The notes below the pieces were generated by a model. It ran no database searches. It saw only the letters and a program-made list of their open reading frames with translations, and was not told the DNA's origin. From Proales similis (Eukaryota > Rotifera > Eurotatoria > Ploima > Proalidae), in contig JAGVRJ010000010.1 of the NCBI GenBank assembly GCA_019059635.1, positions 188,501-252,500 of the forward strand: a stretch of 64,000 nt of DNA. Direction: 5' to 3'. Shown here one piece after another: positions 1 through 11,674 of the stretch. Numbering within the stretch: the first letter of the stretch is position 1; each line of letters begins with the position of its first letter. Both the position numbers and the translations under genes were made by a program.

Positions 1-275
1 ATTTCCTTTCGATACTTGCTCAAGGTGCGCTCAATTTCTTCCTTTTCCCGAGTTGTGTCGATCAGGCTCGTCTTGATTCGGCTGCCATCACCCGACACCG
101 AGCGCCGGTACGGGCTTGAAAATGTGCTCTCGCTGGCGTAGTTGCTCGGCATTGCGCTCGTGTTGGCGTCGCAGGTCAACACGTACTCGCTGGCCGGGTC
201 CATAATTTCAATCACATCGGCGTCGTCCTCTTCTTGCAAATGGACTTTTTTCCGGTAACTCGACCGACCTGTCAT
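1..275 (-). CDS. N-terminal part of an unknown coiled-coil protein (runs off the window edge)
   Basis: An open frame starts at an ATG at 275 on the minus strand and stays open to base 1 (91 codons), so only the N-terminus is present. The predicted protein begins MTGRSSYRKKVHLQEEDDAD, continues with an acidic then Ser/Arg-rich stretch, and ends in a charged helical run (TREKEEIERTLSKYRKE) that looks like the start of a coiled coil. I do not recognise the family; an intermediate-filament head was considered but the LNDR-type coil 1A motif is absent. Codon choice resembles neighbouring genes and no stop interrupts the frame. It is transcribed away from NELFA, with about 450 nt between the two start codons. 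Confidence 0.6.
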   Translation of the reverse strand, partial: MTGRSSYRKKVHLQEEDDADVIEIMDPASEYVLTCDANTSAMPSNYASESTFSSPYRRSVSGDGSRIKTSLIDTTREKEEIERTLSKYRKE

Positions 276-726
276 TTTTTTATCACTTGTTCTGTGCCAG
301 TCCCAAATGTGAACAGATTAGCATCAAGTCAACATAAAATTGCATCATTCTTAAATTACAATCGACGTGGCGAAGCCAACTTGACATTCGACCCACCATT
401 CCGATTCACCTAAGCAGATTTCATGAAGCCAGCCCGATTTCACCATTATTGGCCGCGGTTTAGCATTGACACTTGACGGACTGAGATTGAAAGATTGACC
501 AAAATTCGCCGCCATATTCAACAGTCGAAAGTTTCAAAGCATAGAAAGAGAGAGAGACAGAGATTGAGAGGAGTCAATTGGCAAGTTAGTTTTGGACCAG
601 GCGCAGCGAGCCGTCTTCGAAACGCAGACAGCATACCATAATTGCCTTGAATCAAATCCAGTCTGAGGCGCATAGAAACCTGAATTTTGAAGCATAAGCG
701 CGCCAGGTGGCTCACAGCAGACGGTT
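276..726. promoter_or_regulatory. divergent intergenic region between unknown gene and NELFA
   Basis: About 450 nt separate two oppositely oriented start codons. No coding frame in it can be supported. By position it must hold the 5' UTRs and promoters of both genes. No TATA box is obvious. That both genes share regulation is inference. Confidence 0.45.
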
Positions 727-2071
727 ATGGCCGTGACAAAAGAGGACTCGACTGCTTTATGGCTGCAGAACAAGCTCGCCTCTCCCACCCAGCTCTGGTC
801 CTTCAGTCCGACTGTGGTCAGTCAATACTCCAGAGAGAAGCTGCTTCTCATCCAGGAGAGCCTAAATGCGCTGGATTCGATTGTAAAAATGAAGTTTCTC
901 TTGTCGACATTTTACATACCCAAGCGCCATTTCGACGAGGTAAACCAGTTGGTCACCGCTTGTCCTGACCAGTCGAATGAACTGAATCTACTCGTTCATA
1001 GTACAAAGCGATTCTTCTCGACATCATCGAACAGACGATCAAGAACAGCATGGACCAGTGGCTGCTGGCCACTGCTCACTTCTCGCGTTCCTTTTGCACG
1101 TTGCAATTCTTGGACTTGAGGCCATCAGATGACATCGAGCCGTTCAAAGAAGTCTACAATGAACTCAAAATAAAATGTAATCTCGCCAATAGACCAAAGA
1201 ATTGAACTATTTCTCACCAAATTGACCAAATCAAGTCCAAGATTTCTGGGCAACAGACGCCGATCCGCAGAGGCTGTGTCGCTTGCTGCCGGCCGAGTGC
1301 GCCTATCTAAACGAGCACGCACGAACGCTGATAGTGCCCAACGCGTCTCGACTAATCTCGTGCGCGTTCACGCAAAAAAGCGAATACCACGCCGATGATC
1401 TAGACGGCTTCGATAGGCCAGTTGCCGCGTCACTAAACGATCTTGTCGACCGTCCCATGCAGAACGAGGCCGAGTCAAAAGCGCACTTTACACTGGTCGG
1501 CACCGACAAGATCGACCAAGCTCTCCAGTCGCTCAAGCAAAGAGGTTTCACTTTTTTTTACGCTTTGCTCGTCACCCTCAGTCATGCTAACGTTCAACAG
1601 CCAAAGAGAGCGCCAGTTTAAAGTCATTGAAGCATACGAACGATCGTACTGAAGGCATAGATCATCACTTGATGCGCGAAAGAGCCATCCCGTTCGCGCA
1701 CAGATCCAACAAGGAGCTCGATCCGACTGGTGCCATTCTCGGCTCCGATTTAAAGTCAATTTCGCCGGAAATCGCCTCGCATTCGAGTCCCTTTCTCAAG
1801 CGCTCGTCGATCGGCAGTCTGGGCAGTTCGACCATCACTGGCAAATCGTCGGCCAAGAAAGAGGGCGGCATAAAAATACTCGGTGAGCATCTTGGTTGCC
1901 GTCACTAGTTCCAGAGCAATCACTAAAACGAGCACGAAAAAGACGTCGAAGAGCAGTCGGCCACACCAAAAGAGGCGAAACGCAAGCGCAAAGAGATGGA
2001 AAAGGAGCAGCAGAAAAAGCTCAAGATAGAGCAAAAACTTCAAGAGAAACAGGAGAGAGAGCTGGCCAGAG

Positions 2072-2102
<31 letters not shown>

Positions 2103-2890
2103 GCAGAAACAGCCGAAAGCAGAAGAGTTGGACAAAGCAGAGTCGAGCGAGGCGTCCACCGGTCCCAGTGGACATGCGTTTGCGGCCAAACCAGATCAAC
2201 TGAGCGAAGAAAAGAGCTCGGTAGACTCGCTCAAGCACATATTGGGCAGCAGGAGTCTGAACGAAGACGTGCCGAGTCTGTTTGGTCTGCGCTCAAGCGA
2301 GAGTCGAAGAGAGGCTGAATTCACTCAGCAACGAACAGAGACGAGCGAGCCAGCACGGGGAGCCCCGCTGCCCCAATTTGTGACGCAAAATCTCCAGCCG
2401 ATCCCGTCAATGCTGTCCGCTCCGGGTCAATCGGCTCACTTTGGCCGGCCAGTCGAAAGCAAGCCAATTCAAGTGGCGCATCCATCTCAGCTACATCTCA
2501 CTGTAAGCGTCCTCTCTCTTGTCTTGAGACTCTTGTCAATTTTTGAAAATTGTGCCAATTCTGCAGAAAGAACAAATGCTTCAAGCACAAGAGCTGTTCA
2601 GCTCGTCCAATTCGCTCACTCGGCCGGAGAAGGCTTCGATTCTGAGCTTCATAGCCGGTTGCAGAGGTAATTAACGCTCTCAACGGGCTCAAGCACTGTT
2701 CCTAATCAGCTCAAATTTACCAGACAATCCGAACCCGGAGCGCGGACCGGTGAATTACGTTAAGCTTTCCGAGTCGAATGAGATCATGCTGCTGCCCAAT
2801 GGCCAACAGAAGCTGGTGACAGCCGAAACCTATTTTGAAATGAACTACGAGACGGGTCAATACAGGAAAATCAAGCAGCTCAAGCCCTAG
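727..2890 (+). CDS. NELFA: Negative elongation factor A (NELF-A)
   Basis: NELF-A is a subunit of the nuclear NELF complex, which holds RNA polymerase II in promoter-proximal pausing. Seven exons fit by phase: 727-939, 1002-1176, 1236-1544, 1601-1882, 1943-2502, 2567-2666, 2724-2890, giving about 601 aa (human is about 530). The N-terminus (DSTALWLQNKLASPTQLWS) matches the conserved NELF-A start. The helical domain continues through YKAILLDIIEQTIKNSMDQW and LLPAECAYLN. The middle is low complexity with an 11-Gln run near 2078-2107. The C-terminus carries the conserved block EQMLQAQELF, then LTRPEKASILSFIAGCR, then YFEMNYETGQYRKIKQLKP. All introns are 55-65 nt with canonical ends. The exon 5 acceptor (cacgaaaaag) was chosen because it is the only one joining the upstream and downstream frames. 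Confidence is high for identity, moderate for exact exon edges. Confidence 0.93.
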
Positions 2891-3185
2891 TCGGCTGTTC
2901 TGATTGTTGTAAATATTCGACAGAACAGCCATGCCGACCAGCTAGCCAACTGTAAAGAGCCGTCAGGTCTTGTCAAACTCAGATTCGAACAAACACAAAC
3001 AACGAGTCTAGATAAAAGGCTTTCCAAAAGCAATGCATGTTTTTTGTCTCTTTTTCTGAATTGAAACGAAATGAAATTCGTTTGTTCATCAATTCGACTC
3101 CAATAACGCCAGACTCGCATGTGCCCGTTGTTCAGCGTGCTATTCCATTCCAATTGACGCTTTTACGCTTTAGAGCAGATTCTGA

Positions 3186-6100
3186 ATGTCATCAGATGCG
3201 GACAAGCTGCTAAAAAAGCATGAGAGTTTGTAAGTGCCGATTTTTCAAGCGCGAACAAATTAATCGAGTCATGTGGTCGCTGGTGAATAGGCTTGGCAAG
3301 ATCGGCGCCCACTTTGACAAGCAACCACAGCCGACGAAAACATCAAACAGTGAGAGCGAACTGCTCGGCTGCAGCGAGCAACTAGAAGAAGAGTCAGAAA
3401 TAGAACTTTTGAAGCAGTTCAAGTGAGTGCTTGTCGCGAAATTAAAATTGGACGCGCGATCATTTCTCCGCATCGAACAGGAGCGTGTTTGAAGATGTTC
3501 ACAAGTTCGAATCGGCGCCACTACGAGCGGCGCTTTCGGCCTCAATGCAGAGCTTGGTCAACAATCGGCTTCTGCTCATGTAAGGACGCTTTAACCTTCT
3601 ATACGCTTTGAAATGTTAATTTTCGCTCGATAGGCGACGCTGCCAGTTGTCGAGCAAACGAGTCCAGCTGATTGTTTACTTCCTTCGCGTTCTATTCAGA
3701 GATTCACACTTGGTTTCCAAGTTTCTCTCTCTCAACTCTTCGTTCGAGTCTTTCGTTCAAGTGAGTAATTGGTGTCACGCTCGTTCACTCTTCGCACATC
3801 TCCGAGCTCTGGCTCTTCCTCAATAGGTCGCTCAAAGTGAAATGAGCAAATGCAACAACAACAACAACCAAAACAGTCTGCAGAGTGACTCGGCCTATCA
3901 CGTGACGTCAATAGAACACATCCTAAGTGAGTGCATATTTTGACAGCCAGAAATTCTCACATCTGCATTGAATTTGACACGGCTGGCAGACGCGTTCAAT
4001 AAAATTCTTCTCGACCAAATCACTCGACAGCAGGCGGGCAGTGCGAGCAGCAGCGACGAGCAAATGAGCGAGCGCGCCAATCGACACGTGGTCAAGTCCG
4101 TATTGCTCAAGTCAGAGTTTCATCTCTCCATATTCGAAGTGCTCGAGCAGTCGGACGAACTGACCCTGCTCAACGCCGCTCTGAACGCTCTTATTCACAT
4201 TTGCACGTTCGAGTAAGTCAAACATGGCCTGAAACGCTGTTGAACGCCATTCGCCAATTGATTTGAAGCGTCGATCTCAAACGAAAACTGGCCACCGAAC
4301 TAGACCTGGCCGACTGTTTGCTAAACTTGATTGAGAACCACGGCCAAGCCACTCAAAAGTAATTCGATTTATTCTGCGTCCACTTTGGCCAACAAGAAAC
4401 TCACTCGAACAGAATCGCTTCTAAACTACTGTGGATACTCTGCTCGGAACAGGCGGTCAAAGCGTCATTGTCCTATTCGAACGGAGTGCAGGTGCTGCTC
4501 AGTTTGCTCAACAATCGGCAAAACCTGGAGCTGGCGCGCAATCTCATTCGTGCACTCGTTCACCTGTGTCCGTACGGCGACAATCAGCGCGAGTTTCGTC
4601 TTATCGGAGGCGTGCCAGTCACTCTGTCCATTCTCAAGTGAGTCGAAATGCGCTCAACACTTTACGACTTGAACTCAAAATTTGCTCAACAGATGCAACA
4701 CTCAGTCGGAAGACGATCTGTTCAAGGCCCGAGGCGACGATGAACAGACACACGGCTTACAGGTTTGACTTGTTTGCGGCCTTTTGGCGTCTCGTTTGCT
4801 TTAAAGTCGTGACATTTCAGAAATTGGCCAAACTGCATCGCTGTCAAATTCAACTGTTCACAGGTGACTAGAAAATTTCGGCCAGAAGTTGGCTTTGGCT
4901 TGACGAATGCGACTTTTGCAGCCTGCTGCGCCCTTTTGACCGAACTGGCGTTCGACGAGACAAACTCGTTTCAAATCGTCAACTTGAACGGCGTGTTTCT
5001 GGTGGCAAGTAAACTGTTCGAATACGACGACCCGACTCTGAGCCGAGTGTCGACGAGCATTGCCGAGCTGCGCAGAGAGCTCGAGTGTCTCCAGTGGAAC
5101 GTGTGGCGCACTCTGCGGCTCTTGTTCAGTCAAGAGCGGCATAGGCCCCTGTTGAAAAAGCTCATACCACAGGAGCTGTTCGTCAAGTTTGTGGACATTG
5201 GCAACTTCAAGAAAGACGCCAAACACTTTCAAGAGCTGGCCGAGCGCTTTCGAAAGCTGTCGCCGGACGAAATAGACGCAATGAAACGTCAACTGCAGCT
5301 GTGCAATCAAACGCAAACACCGGCCTCGTTCATAAACAGCTACGCCATTTATGAAATGATCGGCTCGGGCGCGTTCGGCCAAGTGTTCAGAGTGAAAAAG
5401 GCCAACTCGAATCAGTTCATGGCCATGAAAGAGATCGACGCCAAAAAGTTAAAGAGAGGCGGCGAGGCGTCGCTCGAGGAGCTCATGAACGAAGTCTGCA
5501 TTGCGCGCAACAATCTCAAGCATCCGAACATTGTGCGCTACTTCAAAACGTTCAAAGAGGCCGACTGCCTCTACATCGTGATGGAGCTCATCGACGGCCT
5601 CTCGCTGAGTCAACGCTTCAGCATTCTGAGAGAGAAGCAAGAGCTCTGGCCAGAGAGCAAGATCTGGCACTTGTTCATTCAGATCGTGCTGGCGCTCAAG
5701 TACTTGCACAAGGAGAAGTGCATTGTGCATCGCGACCTCACGCCCAACAACATCATGATCAGCGAGGACGAGAAGGTGACCATCACCGACTTTGGCTTGG
5801 CCAAACTGCTCGAGAACGGCTGCGACCAATTGACATCAATTGTTGGTAAGCCCTTCAAATGCAAAGTCTTGTCCCTTTTACGATCTCATCTTGTCCCTCT
5901 CTCTCTCTCTGTGCCTCTGTCTCCCTTCCTGCTCAGGGACCATGTACTACTGGTGTCCTGAGATAATCCGAAACGAGCCGTACAACGAAAAGGCGGACAT
6001 TTGGGCGCTCGGCTGCATTCTGTACGAAATGTGCTCGTTGAAAATGGCCTTCTACGAGACGAACATGCTCGCGCTGGCCAAACTGATCGGCGAGGCCAAG

Positions 6101-7401
6101 TACGATCGTCAGCCGCTAGACCGCTATTCGCAGCTCATCAAACAGGTCATAGACGCCTGTCTGCACGTCCAAGTGGATAAGCGACTGGACATTCTCGGCG
6201 TGGGCGCCCAGATAGCCGAGAAGCTGATCGACTTCACCGAGTACGCTCGCATAAAGAGCATCGCTCTGGAAAGAAAGCTTGAGAAGGTGCTGGCCAATCG
6301 ACGTACTGCTCCGAGTGGATTTCAGCGAGTAGACGAGAACGATCCAGCGTCGGCCCAAGTGAACTTGAATGCATCGTCGACGGATTCTTGTGCGCGAACA
6401 AAGCCGGCCAGGACCGAGAGTGTGTTCAACGAGAGTTCGTCGTCCAAGAACGGATTTGAGTTCATCGACGCGATCGAGAACGGCAACGTCATTGACGAAT
6501 CGCTGTGCGCGAGACTGCCGCCGATCGCTCGCTCTTTAGCTCGGGCCGTGTCCACTTCGACGCGTTCAAGGACAAACGAAGAGTCGTTCACCAGCGAGTC
6601 GTGTCGCACTGAGCTCTCTTCTTCGGCCGGCCTCAATCGAGAGCCGGCTTTCAGGGACCGTTCGATCAGCTTTCGTCTGCCTCGTTCGTCGAGCTCGTCA
6701 ATTTTAGACTCAAGGTAGCCCTTTTCTATTCTTCCGTTCGAACTCTCTCTCTCTCAAACAAAAGCACATACAGACGTGTGAGCAGTGGCACCGCAAACAG
6801 TGAGAGCAAAGAGAGCTCGAAGAAGGCCAGAGCCAACTCGGCCAACTCGAGCGCAATCACTCCGATCTATAAAAAACTGCGGCCCATCGACGACCCCATA
6901 TTGTCAATAGTCGATCTGATTCACAAACTAAATTTCATCAAACGCGTAAGTTCCAGCCTCCACATTTGACCACGCAATAAGCAGCAATATTTACGATCAA
7001 AGTTGGCGCCCAAATGCGAGCTAGAGCATCAGAAGCGAATTGTAGTCAGATTCGAACGCTGGCTGCTGAACGCCGAGCGCAACTCGCTCGACATCAAACT
7101 CGAGCTCATGAAGCTGATCAAGCGAAGCAGTGAGCTCGTGCCAAGTGAAGCGTTCGGCCTCAAGAGCGCCGACAACTTTGCTCACCAACTGGGCCAATTG
7201 ATTTTCTCAATTGCGGAGACGAAACTGCTGCCTTCCGTAGATGCGTCTCTGAACGAAAAAGACCTCCTTGAGACTGTGTATAGCCAGGGCGGTCTCACCT
7301 ACGACCAGTTTCACTCGGTGATTGACAACGTCCTCGACAAAAACGGCTTCTATTCAATTCAACGTCCCGCCCAGCCCGATGGCATTTTTATCTTCAAATA
7401 A
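3186..7401 (+). CDS. NEK10: NIMA-related kinase NEK10 with N-terminal armadillo-like region
   Basis: NEK10 is a serine/threonine kinase linked in vertebrates to motile cilia and the G2/M checkpoint. Fourteen phase-consistent exons (3186-3229, 3291-3422, 3481-3579, 3634-3760, 3827-3926, 3990-4212, 4269-4358, 4413-4637, 4693-4762, 4821-4863, 4922-5845, 5937-6714, 6774-6945, 6985-7401) give about 1147 aa (human 1172). The N-terminal half is helical and armadillo-like. The kinase domain starts near residue 525 with glycine loop GSGAFGQVF and the catalytic Lys in MAMKEID; it continues with the NEK10-typical catalytic loop HRDLTPNN, then ITDFGLAK, and after an intron [11 protein letters not shown] and [15 protein letters not shown]. 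The HRDLTPNN loop, the armadillo region and the placement of the kinase in the middle of the protein separate NEK10 from other NEKs. The C-terminal third is Ser-rich, then helical. All key catalytic residues are present. Confidence 0.93.
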
Positions 7402-7753
7402 CTCGTCCATTTGTTCGATCCAATCGTCTTTGTTGTTTTTTTTATTCGCTTCAACAGCGTCGCTTTCTACTGCGTCATTTTTCGATTTCGCATGCTTGTT
7501 TTAGCCTAGCCAAGTAAATCAATGTCAATCAGATGCCAAAAGGCGGCTTATTCAACACGTTCAAGAGCGAACGATCCGACACGGGCGCTTTGGTGGGGCT
7601 TTGCGAGTAAAAAAAAAATCTGATAAACAAAGAGGCAAAATGGGGAGGGCGGCAAAAGACGATGGTGATGATGATCGTCATGTGAATGGGAGATAACTCG
7701 TAAAATGAACGAGTTTGCCTTAAAGCGGCGCTCACTCTGATGGATCAGCAATC
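7402..7753. other. intergenic gap between NEK10 and LRR gene
   Basis: About 350 nt with no supportable gene. It contains T-rich sequence after the NEK10 stop and an A-run near 7610-7619. It presumably includes the NEK10 3' UTR and the promoter of the next gene, which lies in the same orientation. Confidence 0.4.
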
Positions 7754-8731
7754 ATGTCGCTCAGCAGCATTGAGCTATTGTCGCAAAAGTCCATGTCGTT
7801 GGCCGAAACGTAAGTACCCTAAAGAGGCCACAGCAGACAGAGGCTGAAAAGCAGGCTTGAAACAAGGAGCGAGAAAAAAGAGGCGGGCGCTCGTAGAGAG
7901 CAAAAGCTCAGCTTGGCCTTCAGAGACCTTGAGCATTTCGACTGCGAGCTGAGCAAAGAGCAAATGGCGCAAATAGACGTTCTCGATCTGACCGAGAACA
8001 GATTCACTGGCTCCAACGACCTCAAGTTCCTCAACGAGTTTGCCAATCTGAGCACGCTCATTTTGGACAAGAACCGCATCCAGTCGAACCTGGTGCTGCC
8101 CGCGATGAGAAAGCTCAAAACCCTGTGGCTGAATCACAACAACATCGAGAACCTGGTCATTCTGATCGAATGCATTCTCAAGTCGTGTCCGCAACTCACC
8201 TATTTGAGTATGCTCGACAATCCGGCCGCTCCGTCCTACTTCAACGGCGGCTCATTGGCCGACTACAACGACTACCGGCTGTATGTAATCGGGCAGCTGA
8301 AAGAGCTCAAAATGCTCGACGATCGTCTGGTCACTGCTGACGAGCGAACACAAGCCGAGGCGACCTACGGTGCACTGCGAATCCGAAGAGCATCCACTCG
8401 TCGTCATTCGACCAAGCCGCCCAAACAGACGAAAATCGGCCGCAAAAAGTCAATGGTAAGCAAACAAGCTCAAGACGAGCCGCCTGAGGCGTCCGAGCCT
8501 TTGCCCTCTCAGCACAAGGAGCCAGAAGAGAGAGTTGTAGAGCCAGCGACCGAGCAGCCGAACCATAAACAAGTCAATTCTGTGCTGGACATTGAACTTC
8601 CAAAATCGCCGCTAGAAGAGGAAATAGAGGAGAGCTCGGCCTCGTTGGAAATGCTTGAATCTCTGAGCGAACTTGCACCGCTGTTGAACCAGCTGCCCAG
8701 TAATCGATCGACGCCCGACAGCCTCAGTTGA
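7754..8731 (+). CDS. LRMDA: Leucine-rich repeat protein, LRMDA-like
   Basis: Two exons (7754-7809, 7867-8731) joined by a 57-nt intron give about 306 aa. Leucine-rich repeats run from about residue 55: IDVLDLTENRF, LSTLILDKNRIQ, LKTLWLNHNNI and LTYLSMLDNPAAPSYFNGG, followed by an LRR cap (YRLYVIGQLKELKMLDD). The NPAAPSYFNGG segment resembles the leucine-rich melanocyte differentiation-associated protein family (LRMDA, formerly C10orf11); this is from memory of the family. The C-terminal 110 residues are acidic, Ser/Pro-rich and probably disordered. There is no signal peptide or membrane segment, so it is likely cytosolic. In animals without melanocytes the role is unknown. Another small LRR family of the LRRC type is possible. 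An AATAAA lies about 105 nt after the stop. Confidence 0.65.
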
Positions 8732-8836
8732 GAGCTGAACGCTGCAGCGACCGCCAAAGTTTAACCACGGCGTGGCTTCAGTTCGCTTGTGTTTGTTTAG
8801 ATTTGGTCCCATTTGCCAATGGCTTAAATAGAAGAA

Positions 8837-8842
8837 AATAAA
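8837..8842 (+). terminator. polyadenylation signal of the LRMDA-like gene
   Basis: AATAAA on the plus strand about 105 nt after the stop codon at 8729-8731, followed by a T-rich stretch. Confidence 0.6.
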
Positions 8843-9537
8843 GCTGCTGAGCAATCTATTGTTTAATGAGATTCTTTTCTAAAAATGAGACAAGATCTCA
8901 ACCACATGCAAGAATAGACAAGCAGGGACAGGTATAATCGGAATAATTAGAAAGAATGTACAAAGAAGAGGAAATATCGCAAGTTGAAATAAGGAAAAAA
9001 ATTGAAAAAAAAAAAAAGAAGCAAAAGATGTCTGGGACGAATATTGACCGAACATGAATGAGCCGTCCAGAAGCAAGACAGAGTAAATGTTTGCGACTGT
9101 GAATTCCGACGATGAGCAATCAATTGATGAGATTCCAATAAATTCTGGTTCAAATTCATTTGTGAGCTTTTTACCGCTTATTACGGCTGCTGCCGGGGTC
9201 GATTGGCCAAAAAAGGACACGAGAAGGACTTTTGAATGTAAATACAACAATCAACATTAAAGAATATTTGTGAACAGGGCTGCTGCTATGGGCAATGACT
9301 TGGGGTCGGAAAGAAGAATTTGAGTCGAACTTGAGTGAGACGACTGTCTGAATACAAATTTCACCGTTTTCTATGTTTGGCTAGTTACAGAACTGTCTAG
9401 GCCGAATTCGGGACGGTGAGCTCTACTAAGTAAGTGTGGCAAGCAAGTTTGATGAGAAGATGAGAAAGAGCTTCGGACCGGCTGCGCACTCTTTTGCCTG
9501 TTGCCAACTAATTTCTTTGAATATAGATCGAACGAAT
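8843..9537. other. convergent intergenic region
   Basis: About 700 nt between the 3' ends of the LRMDA-like gene (+) and the nuclear receptor (-). It is A-rich on the plus strand around 8994-9016. A minus-strand open frame of about 120 codons here is Phe/Leu-rich because of that tract and is not supported. I see no other feature. Confidence 0.4.
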
Positions 9538-11674
9538 TTATTGCGGCCCACTGGGTGGGGTCGGAGGGGCCAACGAGAGCACTTTGACCTTGTGCATTTC
9601 AATCAAGGCGTTCAACTTGAAAAACAGCTGCAAAGAGTGGACATTAGCAAAGCAAGAAATGAGACGAGGCATTGAGAGCTTACATTCTTCCAATTGTCAA
9701 GAAATGCACCAGTTCGACCGGCGAGTCTAAACTCGTTTAGGATTGTGCGCAGGAAATACTCGTTGAGGTATTTGAGCCAAGACAGGTCTTTGTAGTTGGC
9801 CTCTGTTCGTCGAGCGTTAGAGAGAGCCAAAAGGAAAACGTCAGTCGACCAAGACAAACCTGGACGTGTGAGTGCCACTGCCAAGCTGAGTGCGATTTCT
9901 TTCGCAGACATTTCAAGCCTGTTGAAGGAGTCGATAAAGTCAAACATGCAGTCGGTCATCTCCGGGCTGATGATTTCGCTCATCCATCGACGACTGTAGC
10001 GAACGTTGTTGGGCAGTTTGACGTACGAGTCTCCGTTCACATGCAAAATGGCCTTCATGAATATGTAATAGTCGAACATTCGATTGGCCACAACGTTCAT
10101 CAGATCGTCGGGCTCAGTCTCGTTCAGACCGGGCATGAGCTTCACGTGGCTAACCAAACGATTCACGTTGTCCGGAATCGACTGAACCAGCCCGTCCCAC
10201 ACATCGAACAAATCGGCCGCCTCTCGGCTCGGACTTGTATACGGCGCGCTGTATTCGCGTCTCAGCTTTTCCTCGTCCGAATGGAAATCCAGGAACACCA
10301 TGGACAGCTTTTCGGCGAGCAACGCCATCGCCAGCGACTGCTTGAAATTTTCAATCATTTTGCTGTACGCGGCGCCTTCATGAGCAGGCGAGAACGCGCT
10401 CGTTTGCTCCTTGTCACTTGACAGGTCCAGAATTGTTTCTCTGATTCGCATGTCTGGCGCATTGATTGTCTTTGCCGCTTCCTCGTGATTTGCCCGGCTC
10501 CTCTCACCGCCGGCTCTGTGCGTAAACTCGTTTTGTCTCAGCGCCGAAACGTGCGGCAGATTTTTTCGAATCAATTCGGCAACTCGTCCTTCAGAGCTTC
10601 GCCGGCTAACAACACAGCGCGGCGAAAGATCTGTTTGGCTCTCGCTTTGACTCTCACTGTTTGTGCTGTCGTCGCTCGACGAAGCGAACGAGCAGCGCGC
10701 CTGGTCGTTTCTGTCGTAGTTCATTTGAATCATGCTGTGCCGCTTGCTTAGGTAATATGGTCTAGCAGCTCGAGCGTTTGGCATTGAGCAGCTTTCTATG
10801 AGCTTGTCGCGCTCTAATTGGACAAATGGGCCGGGTGAGGAGGCGACGCTGCGAGGGCCCTGAAGTTGACCTTACCTGCTTTAAGGTCGAGCTCGAGCAG
10901 AGCTCGCTCTTTCTCCGCCTTGGGAATGCGACCCATTTTCACACCCTCGATTGACATGCCAACGTCGAGGCATTTCTTAAATCGACAGGCCTTGCACCGG
11001 TTGCGGCTGGTCGGCGTGATCGGGCACGAGTTGCCGAAAAAGCAGCGATACTTCTCCTTGCGCTGAGTGCTCCGCTTGAAAAAGCCCTTGAATAAGAAGA
11101 GCAAGTGAATGGTGTCTTGATTCGGCCGAGCGCCACAACTCTTCTTACTTTACATCCCTCGCAGGTGGCGATGCCTGATCGATTTAAAGAGTTGAGAACC
11201 AGTCGCCAAAAGAAGAAGAAGAAAACGAGTCAAACCGTAATGGACACCGGTGGCCTCGTCGTCGCACACACGACATTTGCCGAACGGATAGTTGCTCCTG
11301 GGCCGTTTGTTCAACTGATTGCGATCATCGCCGAGCGAGTCTTCGCGGTACAATTCGATTTGCCTATCACGCGCTGTGAACGGAACCATGTGCTCGTAGT
11401 CGGCGACCTGATTCGCAAAGTACGACGGCGGCTGATAGGCAACCATTCTGTTCTCCGAGTGCTGGTGAGGCCTTGGGTAGCTGAGATGATAATTTGCTGG
11501 TGGCTGATGAGCATGGTGGAACGGCGTAGGCACGGTCTTGTTTAACAAGCCTTGTTTCATCAGGAGGGCCAGACTCACGAGCTCCTGGGTGCTGGCCGAC
11601 GAGCCCATGACGCCCGGCGGGAGCTTGTGAAGCTGCGACGCTACTAAACCCGGGTGGTTCAAGTCACCATTCAT
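9538..11674 (-). CDS. Nuclear hormone receptor, NR1 (E75/Rev-erb-like) DNA-binding domain
   Basis: A ligand-regulated transcription factor. Five exons on the minus strand (11236-11674, 11149-11174, 10876-11086, 9684-10813, 9538-9627) give about 631 aa. The DNA-binding domain starts near residue 133 with CRVCDDEATGVHYG; its second exon is only 26 nt and encodes the P-box core IATCEGCK; the third continues GFFKRSTQRKEKYRC and the second zinc finger CKACRFKKCLDVGM. The extension GRIPKAEKERALLE resembles the NR1D/NR1E groups. A Ser-rich hinge leads to a ligand-binding domain of about 250 residues, too divergent for me to place. The usual Gly-Asp-Lys after the second Cys is DDE here. A canonical acceptor (gttttag) lies 12 nt upstream of the ATG, so a non-coding 5' exon is likely. 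The TAA stop overlaps an AATAAA. Orthology below NR1 is uncertain. Confidence 0.85.

Noticed and set aside
1-275. Intermediate-filament identity for the first partial gene
   Set aside because: A Ser/Arg-rich head and coiled-coil onset fit loosely, but the conserved coil 1A motif is not seen in the available part.
1756-2238. 160-codon minus-strand frame rich in Leu
   Set aside because: It is the reverse complement of the NELFA exon with the CAG-encoded Gln run; the Leu run is an artefact.
1896-2318. Plus-strand frame rich in Ala and Arg overlapping NELFA exon 5
   Set aside because: It is a shifted frame of the same exon. Only the frame starting at 1943 joins to both flanking NELF-A exons.
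8879-9250. 123-codon minus-strand frame, Phe/Ile-rich
   Set aside because: It lies between two 3' ends and its hydrophobic run comes from an A/G-rich tract; no promoter or splice support.
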